A stretch of DNA of 64,000 bases from Ailurus styani (GCA_002007465.1 LNAC01000751.1:294537-358536), one strand, 5' to 3'; numbered from the stretch's first letter, positions 45,686 through 55,460 are shown. Made by a program: numbers and translations. The notes: a model not told the origin generated them from the letters alone.

Positions 45686-46162
45686 GCCCAGCCAAGGAGG
45701 CTCTCTAAACAGCCTTGTTACTCCTTCACCTTGGACTGTCCCCAGCCCAAAGCCCTTCGTCTTATCAATTCGTGTCTTTTTTCTTTTAAGTAAACCTCCA
45801 CGCCCAATGCGGGGCTCCAACTCATGACCCCGAGATCAAGAGTCGCATGTTTCACTGACTGAGCCAGGCACACCCCTCATTTCAGAGATCTTTCATTGTA
45901 TTTATTTATTTATTTATTTATTTATTTTTTANGCCCAGCCAAGGAGGCTCTCTAAACAGCCTTGTTACTCCTTCACCTTGGACTGTCCCCAGCCCAAAGC
46001 CCTTCGTCTTATCAATTCGTGTCTTTTTTCTTTTAAGTAAACCTCCACGCCCAATGCGGGGCTCCAACTCATGACCCCGAGATCAAGAGTCGCATGTTTC
46101 ACTGACTGAGCCAGGCACACCCCTCATTTCAGAGATCTTTCATTGTATTTATTTATTTTTAA
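45686..46162. repeat. identical 230-bp tandem copies around a single N
   Basis: The segment starting GCCCAGCCAAGGAGGCTCTC at 45686 recurs, as far as I can read without change, at 45933, directly after one N (45932). Both copies carry the same old reverse SINE (45779-45875 and about 46025-46122) and run into the same (ATTT)n. An exact copy starting at an N is more likely an assembly join than biology. Confidence 0.85.
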
Positions 46163-46276
46163 AAGATGTTATTTATTTAANGAGATCATGACCTGAGCCG
46201 AAGGCAGAGGCTTTAAACCACTGAGCCACCCAGGCGCCCTGTATTTATTTATTTTTAAAAGATGTTATTTATTTAA
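46145..46276. repeat. second suspect join: 36-bp duplication with N
   Basis: The 36 bases at 46145-46180 before the N at 46181 recur at 46241-46276. Between them lies the 3' half of a reverse SINE (46182-46240) with no 5' half. Same pattern as the neighbouring suspect join. Confidence 0.8.
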
Positions 46277-46280
46277 TTTT

Positions 46281-46477
46281 TTAAAGATTTTTTTTTTTTA
46301 TTTGACAGAGAGAGAGAGATTACAAGTAGGCAGAGAGGCAGGCAGAGAGACAGGGAGAGGAGGAAGCAGGCTCCCCGCTGAGCAGAAAGCCCGATGCGGG
46401 CCTCCATCCCAGGACCCTGAGATCATGGCCTGAGCCGAAAGCAGAGGCTTTAACCCACTGAGCCACCCAGGCGCCCT
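46281..46477 (-). mobile_element. CAN-SINE
   Basis: Full reverse copy immediately before a nested SINE pair. Confidence 0.88.
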
Positions 46478-46483
46478 ATTTAA

Positions 46484-46874
46484 TTTTTTAAAAAAGATTT
46501 TATTTATTTGACAGGGGGAACACAAGCAGGAGGGGAGAGAGAGGGAGAAGCAGGCTTCCCGCCGAGCGGGGAGCCCGATGTGGGGCTCCATCCCAGGACC
46601 CTGAAATCATGCCCTGAGCCGAAATCAAGAGTCAGACGCTGGGGCGCCTGGGTGGCTCAGTCGTTAAGCACCTGCCTTCGGCTTGGGTCATGATCCCGAG
46701 GTCCTGGGATCCAGCCCTGCATCAGGCTCCCTGCTCAGCAGGAAGCCTGCTTCTCCCACTCCCCCTGCCTGTGTTCCCTCTCTCGCTGTATCTCTCTCTG
46801 TCAAATAAATAAATACAATCTTTAAGAAAAAAAAAAAAGAGTCAGACGTTTAACTGAGCCAGCCGGGTGCCCCC
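46484..46874. mobile_element. SINE nested inside a SINE
   Basis: A reverse SINE (46484-46639) is cut by a + SINE (46641-46838) and resumes at about 46839-46874, ending in GAGCCAGCCGGGTGCCCC. The 12-bp target duplication AAGAGTCAGACG is at 46627-46638 and 46837-46848. The order of events is therefore clear: outer copy first. Confidence 0.92.
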
Positions 46875-46928
46875 AACTTCAGAGATCCTTTAGTGCAGCT
46901 CTCTCTGTAATGACATGATAAAGTGGAT

Positions 46929-47180
46929 CCGAAACTCAGCCTGAGGTGTCCCCGGATGGCCTGTCAACTCTTCACAAGTTGATTGGTTTTTGTCCGAACG
47001 TATGAGAGCCTCCTGCTGCAGTGTAGGCTCCCGGGCACATGTGAAAATTCAATAAATTGTGTCTGCTTTCCCCTGTGAATCTGTCACATGTCAGCTTAAT
47101 TCTTGGGCCCAGCCAGAGACCGAAGAGGGAAGAAGAGAATTTTTCTTCCCTGCAGCTCGAAGCCAGACCTGAACGAACAG
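46929..47180 (+). mobile_element. LTR-like fragment
   Basis: 'caataaattgtgtctgcttt', 'ctgtgaatctgtcacatgtc' and 'agcttaattcttgggcccag': the fullest copy of the LTR-like motif in the window. Confidence 0.5.
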
Positions 47181-47290
47181 GTCAGCCCATTAGCTTCCCC
47201 CATATTTCTGCCTTCCCGCAGTCAACCTCCGGAGGAACTCAGCGTCCTTTTCCTTTGTCTTGCCACTTCTTTAAAAATGTATTGTACATT

Positions 47291-47477
47291 TTTTTTTGGA
47301 TTTTATTTATTTATTTGAGACAGAGACAGAGAGAGCGCAAGAGCACATGAGCAGGGAGGAGGGGCAGAGAGAGAAGGAGAAGCAGGCCCCCCACTGAGCA
47401 GGCAGCCCAAGCTGGGCTCGGGATCGTGACCTGAGCCGAAGACAGTCGCTTAACCCACTGAGCCACCCAGGGGCCCC
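47291..47477 (-). mobile_element. CAN-SINE
   Basis: Reverse copy with target duplication AAAAATGTATTG on both sides. Confidence 0.88.
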
Positions 47478-47499
47478 TAAAAATGTATTGATCTTGTGT

Positions 47500-47835
47500 T
47501 AGGATGCGATAAAAGTCCAGGTTCTAACCAGCCCTTTGAGTTACTCATCTCTGGAGACTCCCAGGTGTAAGTGAGAACATACTAATAAACTTCTTTTTTT
47601 TATGCCCAATGTGGGGCTTGAACTCGTGACCCTGAGATCAAAAGTCGCATGCTCTACTGACTACACCAGTCAGGCACCCCAGAACTAATAAACATCTAAT
47701 CTTTGTTCTTCTCTGGTACTCTGTCTTTCGTCTGTTTAATTTACAGGCCTCCATGCAAGACCTAAGAGGGTAGAAGGGAAAAGGATGATTTTCCTCTTCT
47801 ATTTTACTTACATTCAACTCTTCATGTCTAAGGTT
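47500..47835 (+). mobile_element. LTR-like fragment split by an old SINE
   Basis: LTR-like sequence continues after an old reverse SINE (about 47595-47680, target duplication ACTAATAAAC) with 'ctctgtctttcgtctgttta' and 'atttacaggcctccatgcaa'. Confidence 0.5.
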
Positions 47836-48239
47836 TTTCCTTGCCAAAAAGCCAAAGAATCCTTGAGCTTCCTTCCTCCATCCCCCTTAATGCCACCCAA
47901 CCCTCCAAATCCCTGTCTCTTACACCTCCCTGTTGTGTTTTCCTTATAATGCTCTATCGGAAACTACCCAAATGATCAATTTTTTTGCTTGTTTGCCTGT
48001 TTGTTTATTTATGGTTCGTTGTCTCTCTTCCTTCCCATTAGGATGTCTGGACTGGCAGGGGCACTGCAGGCCTACTCACGCTGTCTGTACTTTGTACACC
48101 CTTGTTAATATTTGTTGGCTGGACACAGTCCCCTTGACTGGGGCCCCAAATTAGTCTGAATGGGTACCGATAAAGAGCAGGACACTAACCTGGACACTAT
48201 TGACATTTGGGGCCAGGCCGTCCTGGGTACTCTGGCCCA

Positions 48240-48385
48240 CACCCCCCCAACCGCCACAGCACCCCCACCTCCTGTAGCTGTGACCACCCAACAACCGCCA
48301 CAGCACCCCCACCTCCTGTAGCTGTGACCACCCAACAACCGCCACAGCACCCCCACCTCCTGTAGCTGTGACCACCCAACACTGC
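48240..48385. repeat. 47-bp minisatellite in NLRP12 intron 3
   Basis: CAACCGCCACAGCACCCCCA followed by CCTCCTGTAGCTGTGACCAC is repeated three times almost unchanged, about 110 bp from the exon 3 donor. Confidence 0.92.
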
Positions 48386-48494
48386 TCCAGATATTGCCGA
48401 GTATCTCCTGGGGTGACGGCGCCATGAGCCCCAGGTGAGGACACGGACGTGGTTGACAGCAAGAACTTGGAGGTGAGCCCCACCAAGTACTTAC

Positions 48495-50196
48495 GACTGG
48501 GCCGGTGGCGTCTGGGGTCCCGACGCCCGTCTCCCCCCCTCATCCTTGTCCCTGCTGTAGGCGGCCCCATGCAAATGCAGCGCCAGGACATTCCTGCAGC
48601 TCTTCACACAAAAGGAGGAAATCACGTGCTCCATCTTGGTGGCCATGTTGCTGACCACCACCACCTGGAAGTGGCTCAGGGCCTGTTGGATGAACTCCTC
48701 TTCCTGGATCTCGTAGAGACAGCTGAAGAGCTCCAGGGAGCCCTGCCGCAGAGCAGAGCCCTCGCTCTGAGCCTTCCTTTGAATCCACCGCAGCAGCTCG
48801 ACCTTGACGTGAGGCGAGACCTTCCAGCAAAGACTCTCCTCCAGGTAGCGCCTCGTCTCCTCGTTCAGGAGTCCAAACAAGAAACGGACGGTGAGCGCCA
48901 AGAAGCTCCGTTCTGAAAACCCATACTCAGCCAGCAGCCTCGTCACGGTCTGCTCCAGGCCGGCCCCGCTCTCCCCGGGATCCAAGAGGTAGGACATGGC
49001 AGCGAAGAACTCCTGGAAGCTCAGATGGATGAAGCTGTAGAACGTTTCGCAGTTGATGTCCTTCTGGAAGATGTTCATGTTGAGGAAGGAAGACACATCG
49101 GCCCCGCAGAGGCCGTGCTTCCGGAGGTCCTGCTCCTCAAACAGGATCTTCTGGTTCCAGAGGCCGTCGGCCGCCAAGGAGCACAGCCCTCTCAGGTTGG
49201 GAGGGGGCTGGAGAGTGGGGCTCCCTGGCTTGGGCTGCATCAGACTCAGGAGGTAGAGCATGTACACCGCGGTTGTGGTCCTGGACGTCTGTCTCAGAAG
49301 CCCCCCGTCCTCCAGCTGCTGCTTGAGGCAGGTGCAAACCACCCAGCACACCATGGGGACGAAGCACAGAGTGAAGAGGGGCTCATTGTCCCTCGTGAAA
49401 TGGAAGACTTGGCCAGCCTGCTCCGCATCCTGGAGATACTTGTAGAAGTACTCCTTCCTTTCTGCCTCCGAGAAGCCCAGGATCTCCACGTGCCTGGGGT
49501 GCTCCAGCCAGTGGTGGAGTTTCTCCAAAGCCGTGGGCCTGGTGGTGATGAGCACTGACCCCTCGGGCAGCAGCTTCTTCCGAATCAGGCTGCAAAGGAG
49601 CAGCTCTGTGGGCCGTTTCTCCTCCCAGCAGAGGCACCAGGGGCCCCGAGGCTCGTGGAAAGAGGGTTTTAGCTCATCAAAGCCGTCGATGATGAACAGG
49701 AGGCGCTCAGGCGCGCGGACGAGCTCCTGGAGGGGCGCGCTGGGCTCGGGCCAGCAGCTGGAGATGAGGTCGTGGGCGCTCTGCTCCGCGGTGCTCTGGT
49801 TCATCTCCCGGCAGTTGATGTAGAAGACGTAATCGAACCTGTCCTGGAAGAGCCGCCCGTCGGCCCAGTCCAGCATCACCTTGTGGGCCAGCATGGACTT
49901 GCCCACCCCTGCGGCTCCCTGCAGGACCACGGTGCGCGGCGGCTCGGGGCGCTCCTCGTCCGGCTCGAAGAGCGTCTCCACCTGGATGAAGCTGGCCTGG
50001 GGCCCCATGGTTCTCGCCTGTCCCCAGCCTGTGTCCAAAAGCTTCTGCTGGGCCCGCATGGGGCTGGAGTGCTCCTTCACCAGGAGGAGGCGGGTGTACC
50101 TGTGGCTGAGGTTGACGCATTCCCCTAGGCGCGCATTGCGGTCTTCCATCAGCCGGAACTTCCTGCGCACATAGTCCCTGTAGGTTTCCCGGGGAT
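48495..50196 (-). CDS. NLRP12: NLRP12 exon 3 (NACHT)
   Basis: 1,702 nt encoding the NACHT ATPase domain with its winged-helix and superhelical parts. It starts DPRETYRDYVRRKFRL. Walker A is GAAGVGKSML, Walker B region LLFIIDGFDEL, then ITTRPTALEKL (sensor) and LSFQEFFAAM further on. No stop or frameshift in 567 codons. The donor is gtaagt after CAGTC. The acceptor is faulty: the polypyrimidine tract cctccttcctcccc is followed by gttGG just before the exon's first base (A, 50196), where AG is required. The phase of exon 2 fixes this boundary. The high conservation argues that any inactivation is recent. Confidence 0.96.
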
Positions 50197-51189
50197 CCAA
50201 CGGGGAGGAAGGAGGGTCCGTGGGAGACTCATCAGCAACGGTTCAGCGATTGTGAGTTAATGCAAACCACGGTCTACTGCCTACTTGTTCTGCAATACCC
50301 ACAGGAGGGTTTTCTGGATGGAGCCTGGGAACCTTGGTACTTCCCTATAAAGATCTCCCCTTCTCTTGGGAAGCAGACACACGAACATGGCAACTGTCCT
50401 TAGGCACAGTATTGTATCCTTGCTACTCGAACGGTGGTCCACACCCGGGAGCTGACGGAAGACCACAAGGGCACTAAGGCACGTGTCAGTCTCGGCCACT
50501 GGTTCCCTCGGGTCCTCCCGGTGAAGAGACACTGAATCCCGTGTGGGCTCACAAGGAGCTGGCAGGAAATGCAAACGTGAGCCCCACTCCCCACCTACTG
50601 CATCAGAAACTGCATTTCTAACAAGACTGATGCGTAATTTACTTGCACATTTGAGATGACAGTGCTGCCAAGTTTTCTGCGCCCCTTTTGGAAAAAGGCA
50701 GATACGTATCTGTAGCAGATTCTCTAAGTCCCGTGCTTAAAGTCTCTTTGGGAAATCTACTTGGTATAGGAGTGAATGTGTAATCTAGAACAGCGGTGCT
50801 CAGCAGGGTGGTGCTGTCCGCCCTGGGGATTTCTGGCAAGGTCCGGAGATAGTTTTGGCTGCAGCAACGGGGGGCTGGGGGGGGCAGGCTACTACCATCT
50901 AGTGGGTGGAGGCCGGGGAGGCTGCTCAAATCCTACAGTGCCCAGGACGCCCCGCAACAGAGAATGATCCAGCCCAAACTGCCGGGGGTGCCTGGTGGGG
51001 GAACCCTGGGCCAGACAAAAATGTAACCCTTTTCTGTTTGGATGTCACCAGTGGCCCATATGATCTGCCCAAAGGAAGGTAAACAAGAGATCTAAATTTG
51101 ATCCCAGGACTGTCTCGAAAGGAACGCATGTACTCTTTTATTTTTAGTTGTAGTAAAATATATATACATAAACTAAATTTCGCATTTTA

Positions 51190-51377
51190 CCTTTTTTTTT
51201 TTTTTGACAGAGAGAGACACAGCAAGAGAGGAAACACAGACAGGCAGGGGGAGTGGGAGAGGGAGAAGCAGGCTTCCTACTGAGCAGGGAGCCCCATGCG
51301 GGGCTCCATCCCGGGACCCCAGGGTCATGACCTGAGCCAAAGGCAGACGCCTAACGACTGAGCCACCCAGGCTCCCC
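51190..51377 (-). mobile_element. CAN-SINE in NLRP12 intron 2
   Basis: Older reverse copy inserted next to an antisense L1 end. Confidence 0.85.
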
Positions 51378-51660
51378 CATTTTAACCATTTGTAAGTGTT
51401 TGACAGACTCGGTGACATTACACACTTTCACGAAATTGTGCAATCATCACCCCTGTCCATTTCCAGAACTTTTCCATCACACTCAGCAGAAACTCTGTGC
51501 CTATTAAACACTAACTCCTCATTCCTCCCCCTACCCCCGCCCCTGGCGGCCACTGTTCCACTTTCTGTCTCATGAACATGACTACTTTAGGTACCTCATA
51601 TAAGTGAAATCACACAGGATCTGCCTTTTTGTGTTGGCTCATCTGACTTAGCATAATGCT
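51378..51660 (-). mobile_element. L1 3' end fragment, antisense
   Basis: 'ttaaccatttgtaagtgttt', 'ctggcggccactgttccact' and 'catctgacttagcataatgc'. Confidence 0.82.
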
Positions 51661-51723
51661 GAAGCAAGGATCGGAATTTCATTCCTTTTTATTTTATTTT
51701 ATTTTTTTAAATGTAATTTTATG

Positions 51724-52140
51724 GGCGCCTGGGTGGCTCAGTGGATTAAAGCCTCTGCTTTCCGCTCAGGTCATGATCTCAGGGTCCTGGGATCGAGGCC
51801 TATATCGGGCTCTCTGCTCAGCAGGGAGCCTGCTTCCTCCTCTCTCTCTGTCTGCCTCTCTGCCTACTTGTGATCTGATCTCTCTCTCTGTGTCAAATAA
51901 ATAAAATAAAAATAAAAAAAATCTTTAAAAAAATGTAATTTTATTTTTTTAAAGATTTTATTTATTTATTTGACAGAGAGAGATTGAGATCACAAGTACG
52001 CAGAGGGGCAGGCAGAGGGAGAGGAGGAAGCAGGCTCCCTGCTGAGCAGAGAGCCCGAGCCAGGCCTCGATCCCAGAACCCTGAGATCATGACCTGAGCC
52101 GAAGGCAGAGGCTTTAACCCACTGAGCCACCCAGGCGCCC
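51724..52140. mobile_element. inverted pair of CAN-SINEs in NLRP12 intron 2
   Basis: A + copy (51724-51925) with target duplication AAATGTAATTTTAT is followed, after the duplicated site, by a reverse copy (51940-52140). The arms are nearly complete and would form a long double-stranded RNA stem in NLRP12 pre-mRNA. Confidence 0.9.
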
Positions 52141-52741
52141 ATCACTGGCTTTATTGTTGACGGTGGCGCTGTCTGTCCAGCAGCCCAGACTCACTTCTTC
52201 CCTGCCAACAATCCTGATTCTATTAAGGTCATGGGTGCGGGTCCCCTGATTCCAGGGAATGCTGTCCCCTCACAGGCCCCAGAGGATGAACGTTGGCTAA
52301 ACCGGTCCTAAGCAATCTCATTCCCTGTTGCCAGTGGCTGGTCTGGGAAATGTGCCCCAGTCCTGACCAGTAAGGCATACGGGGATGACCACTGGGAAGG
52401 GGGAAGCTTGTAGAAAGGATGTTTTCCTGAATAAAACGATACTCTGTTGAGGAAGAAAGCCTTCCGTCTCTCTTTTCTCCCTTGCTTGGAATTCGCGCGC
52501 ATGGTTTGGTCGCCATCTTGCAACCGTGAGGTGACAAGTCTCAGGACAAATGAACCAGCGAGAAGCTGGGGCTCTGACAGTGTTGTCGATCTACTACATT
52601 AACGCTGCAACCACCTAGCCCAAGACTTCTTGTTATGTGCAAACATTAAAGAAACGTCTTTTTTTTGCTTGCTGGACTCTGGTGGATAGTCCGACGTGCG
52701 GGGCCTTGTACGCTCTACGAGATACACGGTTCATAGCTCAC

Positions 52742-52822
52742 CTCTTCTTGGAGCTCCAGGAAGGACTTGCCGAGAACATGCTGACTGGCTTCCCAGGGAG
52801 GATGGTCCACCAGGTGGAGTAT
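52742..52822 (-). CDS. NLRP12: NLRP12 exon 2 (linker)
   Basis: 81 nt encoding the linker between the pyrin and NACHT domains: TPPGGPSSLGSQSACSRQV, then LPGAPRR. The human linker starts TPPGGPSSLGNQSTCLLEV. Acceptor tgtctcttccag; donor AAGAG then gtgagc. Phase 1 at both ends. Open. Confidence 0.93.
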
Positions 52823-53214
52823 CTGGAAGAGACATTTAGGAGATCAGCGAGCATTTTAATGGCTAGCTCGCAATATTATTAGCTCCTGGGCCCACCTGAA
52901 ACCAATATAACTTACAGGTCAACTTACAAAATAGGAGTTACTATTACATCAAACTGTCTAGATAACTCTGCCCAACCACACCCTGAATGTCTGGCAGTCT
53001 CCTCACATACACTCTGCTGTTGAAAACACTCATGCTTCACAACCCACTTTCCTTCCTGGGTGCCCTTCACGGGGATCGGCGTCTCCATCCGTCCAACAAA
53101 GTCCCTCAGACAGGAAGGTGTGAGTCAGCTTGGATTCGCTCCCTGTCCTTCAGTCCTTGGCCACGTCTCATCCATCCCCCCATCCATCCGATCCGCCCAT
53201 CTCCATCCAATACA

Positions 53215-53305
53215 CAGAATCCGTCCACACACAGTCATAAACAGGGGCTCTGCTCCCTGGACCTCACATTCTGGTGGTGTGCGGAGCTGAGCACATAAAA
53301 AAATA
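53215..53305 (+). repeat. L2 3' end fragment
   Basis: 'aacaggggctctgctccctg' and 'cctcacattctggtggtgtg' followed by an A-rich end. Confidence 0.55.
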
Positions 53306-53306
53306 A

Positions 53307-53511
53307 ACACTTCAGCAGCACCTGGACGGCTCCGTCAGCTAAGTGTCTGCCTTCAGCTCAGGTCATGATCCCAGCATCCTGGGACTGAGCTCCACATCGG
53401 ACTCTGTCCAGCAGGCAGCCCCCTTCTCCCTCTGCCTGCTTCTCCCACTGCCTGCCACTCCCCCTACTTTTGCTCTTTCCCTCTCTCTCCGAAATGAATA
53501 AATGAAATCTT

Positions 53512-53566
<55 letters not shown>
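53307..53566 (+). mobile_element. diverged CAN-SINE with (GAAA)n tail
   Basis: A diverged + copy whose A-rich tail has become a (GAAA)n run of about 13 units (53514-53566). Likely polymorphic. Confidence 0.85.
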
Positions 53567-53710
53567 ACAGACAGAAAACATTATGCTAGGTGAAATAAGC
53601 CAGCCACAAAAAGACCCGCGATGATTCCACTTTTACGACACGTCTAGAAGAGTACAATTCATTCATAATAATTTCGCTATGTGTATTTTACCACAATTTA
53701 AAAACGGGAT
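53567..53710 (+). mobile_element. L1 3' end fragment, sense
   Basis: 'gaaataagccagccacaaaa' followed by 'agacccgcgatgattccact'. Confidence 0.75.
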
Positions 53711-54430
53711 CGGTGACTATTACAGCTGACAAAGACATCGGAGATATCCATCTCAGTGTTCTCTGAAGCATGCCAAGACCACCACGCACGTCCAGATGCA
53801 GATTCCTGGTGCCCCAAACCTGCTGGCCTTGGAGCCTACCTCCCCAGCAGGCTGTCTGGACCAAACCCACACACGCAACACTGGAGAAGCACTGAACTGG
53901 TCCAATCCCTTCTGTCTTACTGATGAGACAACACAGGCCTGGAGAGGTACACTGGTTCTCCAGCACAACACCGCTGAAAAAAAGCTGAGCTTCAGACCAC
54001 GGGGCTGCCCTTCCCGTGAACTGAAAGGACACAGTCTGGAGACGGATGCCGGCCAAAGTCATCAGCTGTGATGCTGCCAAGAGGTTTAGGTGCAACGGGA
54101 GAAGGAGGGGGCGCTTAATCCTTGTACAGTGTTTGCATTTTCTAGAAGAAGTATGCCGAACTTCTAGAAGTCAAACAATTGTATGAGATTGTAAGTGAGT
54201 GTTTATCCTTTTTTCTTTATTGCTGAGAGCGCTCTGATTTTCATAGGCGCCCTTGAGTGGAGGTGAAGTCCATCTGACACCCCCCGGTCCGCGGCCTCTG
54301 CAGTGTTCTCCGAGGATGGAGACCAGGGCAGGAGGAGGTACCTCGACCGGGTCTGAGGAGGCCTCTCATCATCAGGCCTCACCAGCGCCAGGGAGTCTGC
54401 CGCTGAATTTCAGGGCATTACAAGCCAGCG
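53711..54430. other. NLRP12 intron 1, no supported exon
   Basis: Unique or ancient-repeat sequence. The 135-codon minus frame here has no domain. A weak MIR-like patch lies near 53895-53960. Confidence 0.45.
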
Positions 54431-55460
54431 GGCATCACGCCGGGAACTGCAAACCGGCCCGAGCAGTATTTACACCACGGAGAGCCGCCGCTGCTACGGG
54501 CCAGGGTCTCTGTTTTCTGACGCGCGCCCCCAACAGCAGCCGGGACCTGCTGCGCTGAGCCTGACACGCTCTGCCTGGCTTCTCCCGGGAGCTCTGGCCG
54601 GGGGCAAACCGTTTCCTTACCTCTGTAACGGGGTGTCCTACTCGTGCCTCGCGCCCGGCGCTGAGAGCACCCAGCGCGTCCTCGTGCAGCGTGGACGCCG
54701 TGTGGTAGGAGGGGCCCCTGGGAGCAGCCCCGACCGTCTCAGAGGACGGGGGGCACAGGAAGCGAACTCGGGGCGCGGCAGAAGCCAGACAGGCTGAGGG
54801 CAAGCGGCAGGCCCGGGGGAGGAAGGAGCTGGCGCACACCCGGGCCTCCAGGGCTCTGGGGGCCAAGCGGGGATTTCCCAGGCAACGGCGGCAGAGCGAG
54901 GGCACCGCGGGCAGATCGCGGCGCGAGCAAGGCCAAGGGCAGACGCGGGAGCGGTGCCGTGCGCCTCGCCTGTGGCCCGCGGCCCCTTACGCCTCACCGG
55001 GTCCTCCCTCCGGCCTCACTGCCACAGGTCGCGCCGGTCGATGCGCTGGAAGAGGCGCAGCGCCAGCGGCCAGGAGGCGTCCGGGCCGCAGCGCGTCACC
55101 AGCAGCCGCGCCGCGTCCAGCCGCCCCCAGGGGATCCTGCCCGCCTCCGCCTCGGCGCCCAGGTACAGCTTGAACTTCTTCAGCTCCGCCGCCTCCAGCT
55201 CCTCCAGGTAGGCCGAGAGGCGACAGAGGCCGGGGCCGGCCGGGGCTCGGGGCATGGGGCCGGCGCCGAGCGCGTCCGGGGAGCGAGGCGCACCTCCCCT
55301 GCCCGCGGAGCGCGGAGTCCTGGTGTCAAGTAGCGCGCCCTCCGCCCGCAGGGCCGCCGCCTGCGCCGCCTCGCCCCAGGTCGCCGGCGTTCCCTTCCTG
55401 GGAGAGGACGTGGGGCAGATGAGGAAATCCCGGGGCCCGCTCGACCATGAGAAAGACTTT
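54430..55460. promoter_or_regulatory. CpG-rich island over NLRP12 exon 1
   Basis: Dense CpG and high GC content across intron 1 start, exon 1 and the 5' flank. A CpG context makes a CGA to TGA change in exon 1 an easy mutation. The transcription start itself is not identified; no TATA box was found. Confidence 0.6.
54991..55255 (-). CDS. NLRP12: NLRP12 exon 1 (pyrin domain) with premature stop
   Basis: The ATG is at 55253-55255. The frame reads MPRAPAGPGLCRLSAYLEEL, EAAELKKFKLYL, GAEAEAGRIPWG, RLDAARLLVTRCGP and FQRIDRRDLWQ, then TGA at 55016-55018 and GRREDPVR up to the donor (gtaagg, exon end 54991). Human has DLWERGQREDLVRD here, so the TGA replaces an Arg codon. The exon's phase still fits exon 2. 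Between IPWG and the ARLL helix about six residues are missing, and about two more lie in the loop before. A GTGAGG at the stop itself could act as a cryptic donor, but it would put exon 2 out of frame. As read, the product is a 79-residue partial pyrin domain. Confidence 0.93.

Larger units (their letters stand above)
33117..55255 (-). pseudogene. NLRP12: NLRP12, ten coding exons, disrupted at the 5' end
   Basis: NLRP12 is a cytosolic NOD-like receptor (pyrin, NACHT ATPase, leucine-rich repeats) of myeloid cells that dampens NF-kB signalling and can join inflammasomes. All ten coding exons are present on the minus strand with compatible phases: 265, 81, 1702, six of 171, and 88 nt. The total is 3,162 nt, or 1,053 residues plus stop if read through; human has 1,061. 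The NACHT and LRR exons are clean. Lesions: an in-frame TGA in exon 1 (55016-55018), GG instead of AG at the exon 3 acceptor, and about eight residues missing in the pyrin domain. It is tail to tail with the miR-371~373 unit. Identity is very sure. Loss of function is inferred; a new first exon or an assembly error is possible. Confidence 0.9.

Noticed and set aside
48449..50174. Long + strand frames (155, 177, 118 and 97 codons) opposite NLRP12 exon 3
   Set aside because: They are antisense shadows of the NACHT exon in GC-rich codons; no domain and no conservation expected.
50198..50200. TTG before the NACHT exon as a translation start
   Set aside because: It is an artefact of permissive start rules; the codon lies in the intron just before the exon 3 boundary fixed by phase.
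55016..55030. The GTGAGG overlapping the exon 1 TGA as the true donor
   Set aside because: Using it would carry two bases instead of one into exon 2 and shift the frame, while the gtaagg at 54990 fits exon 2 exactly.
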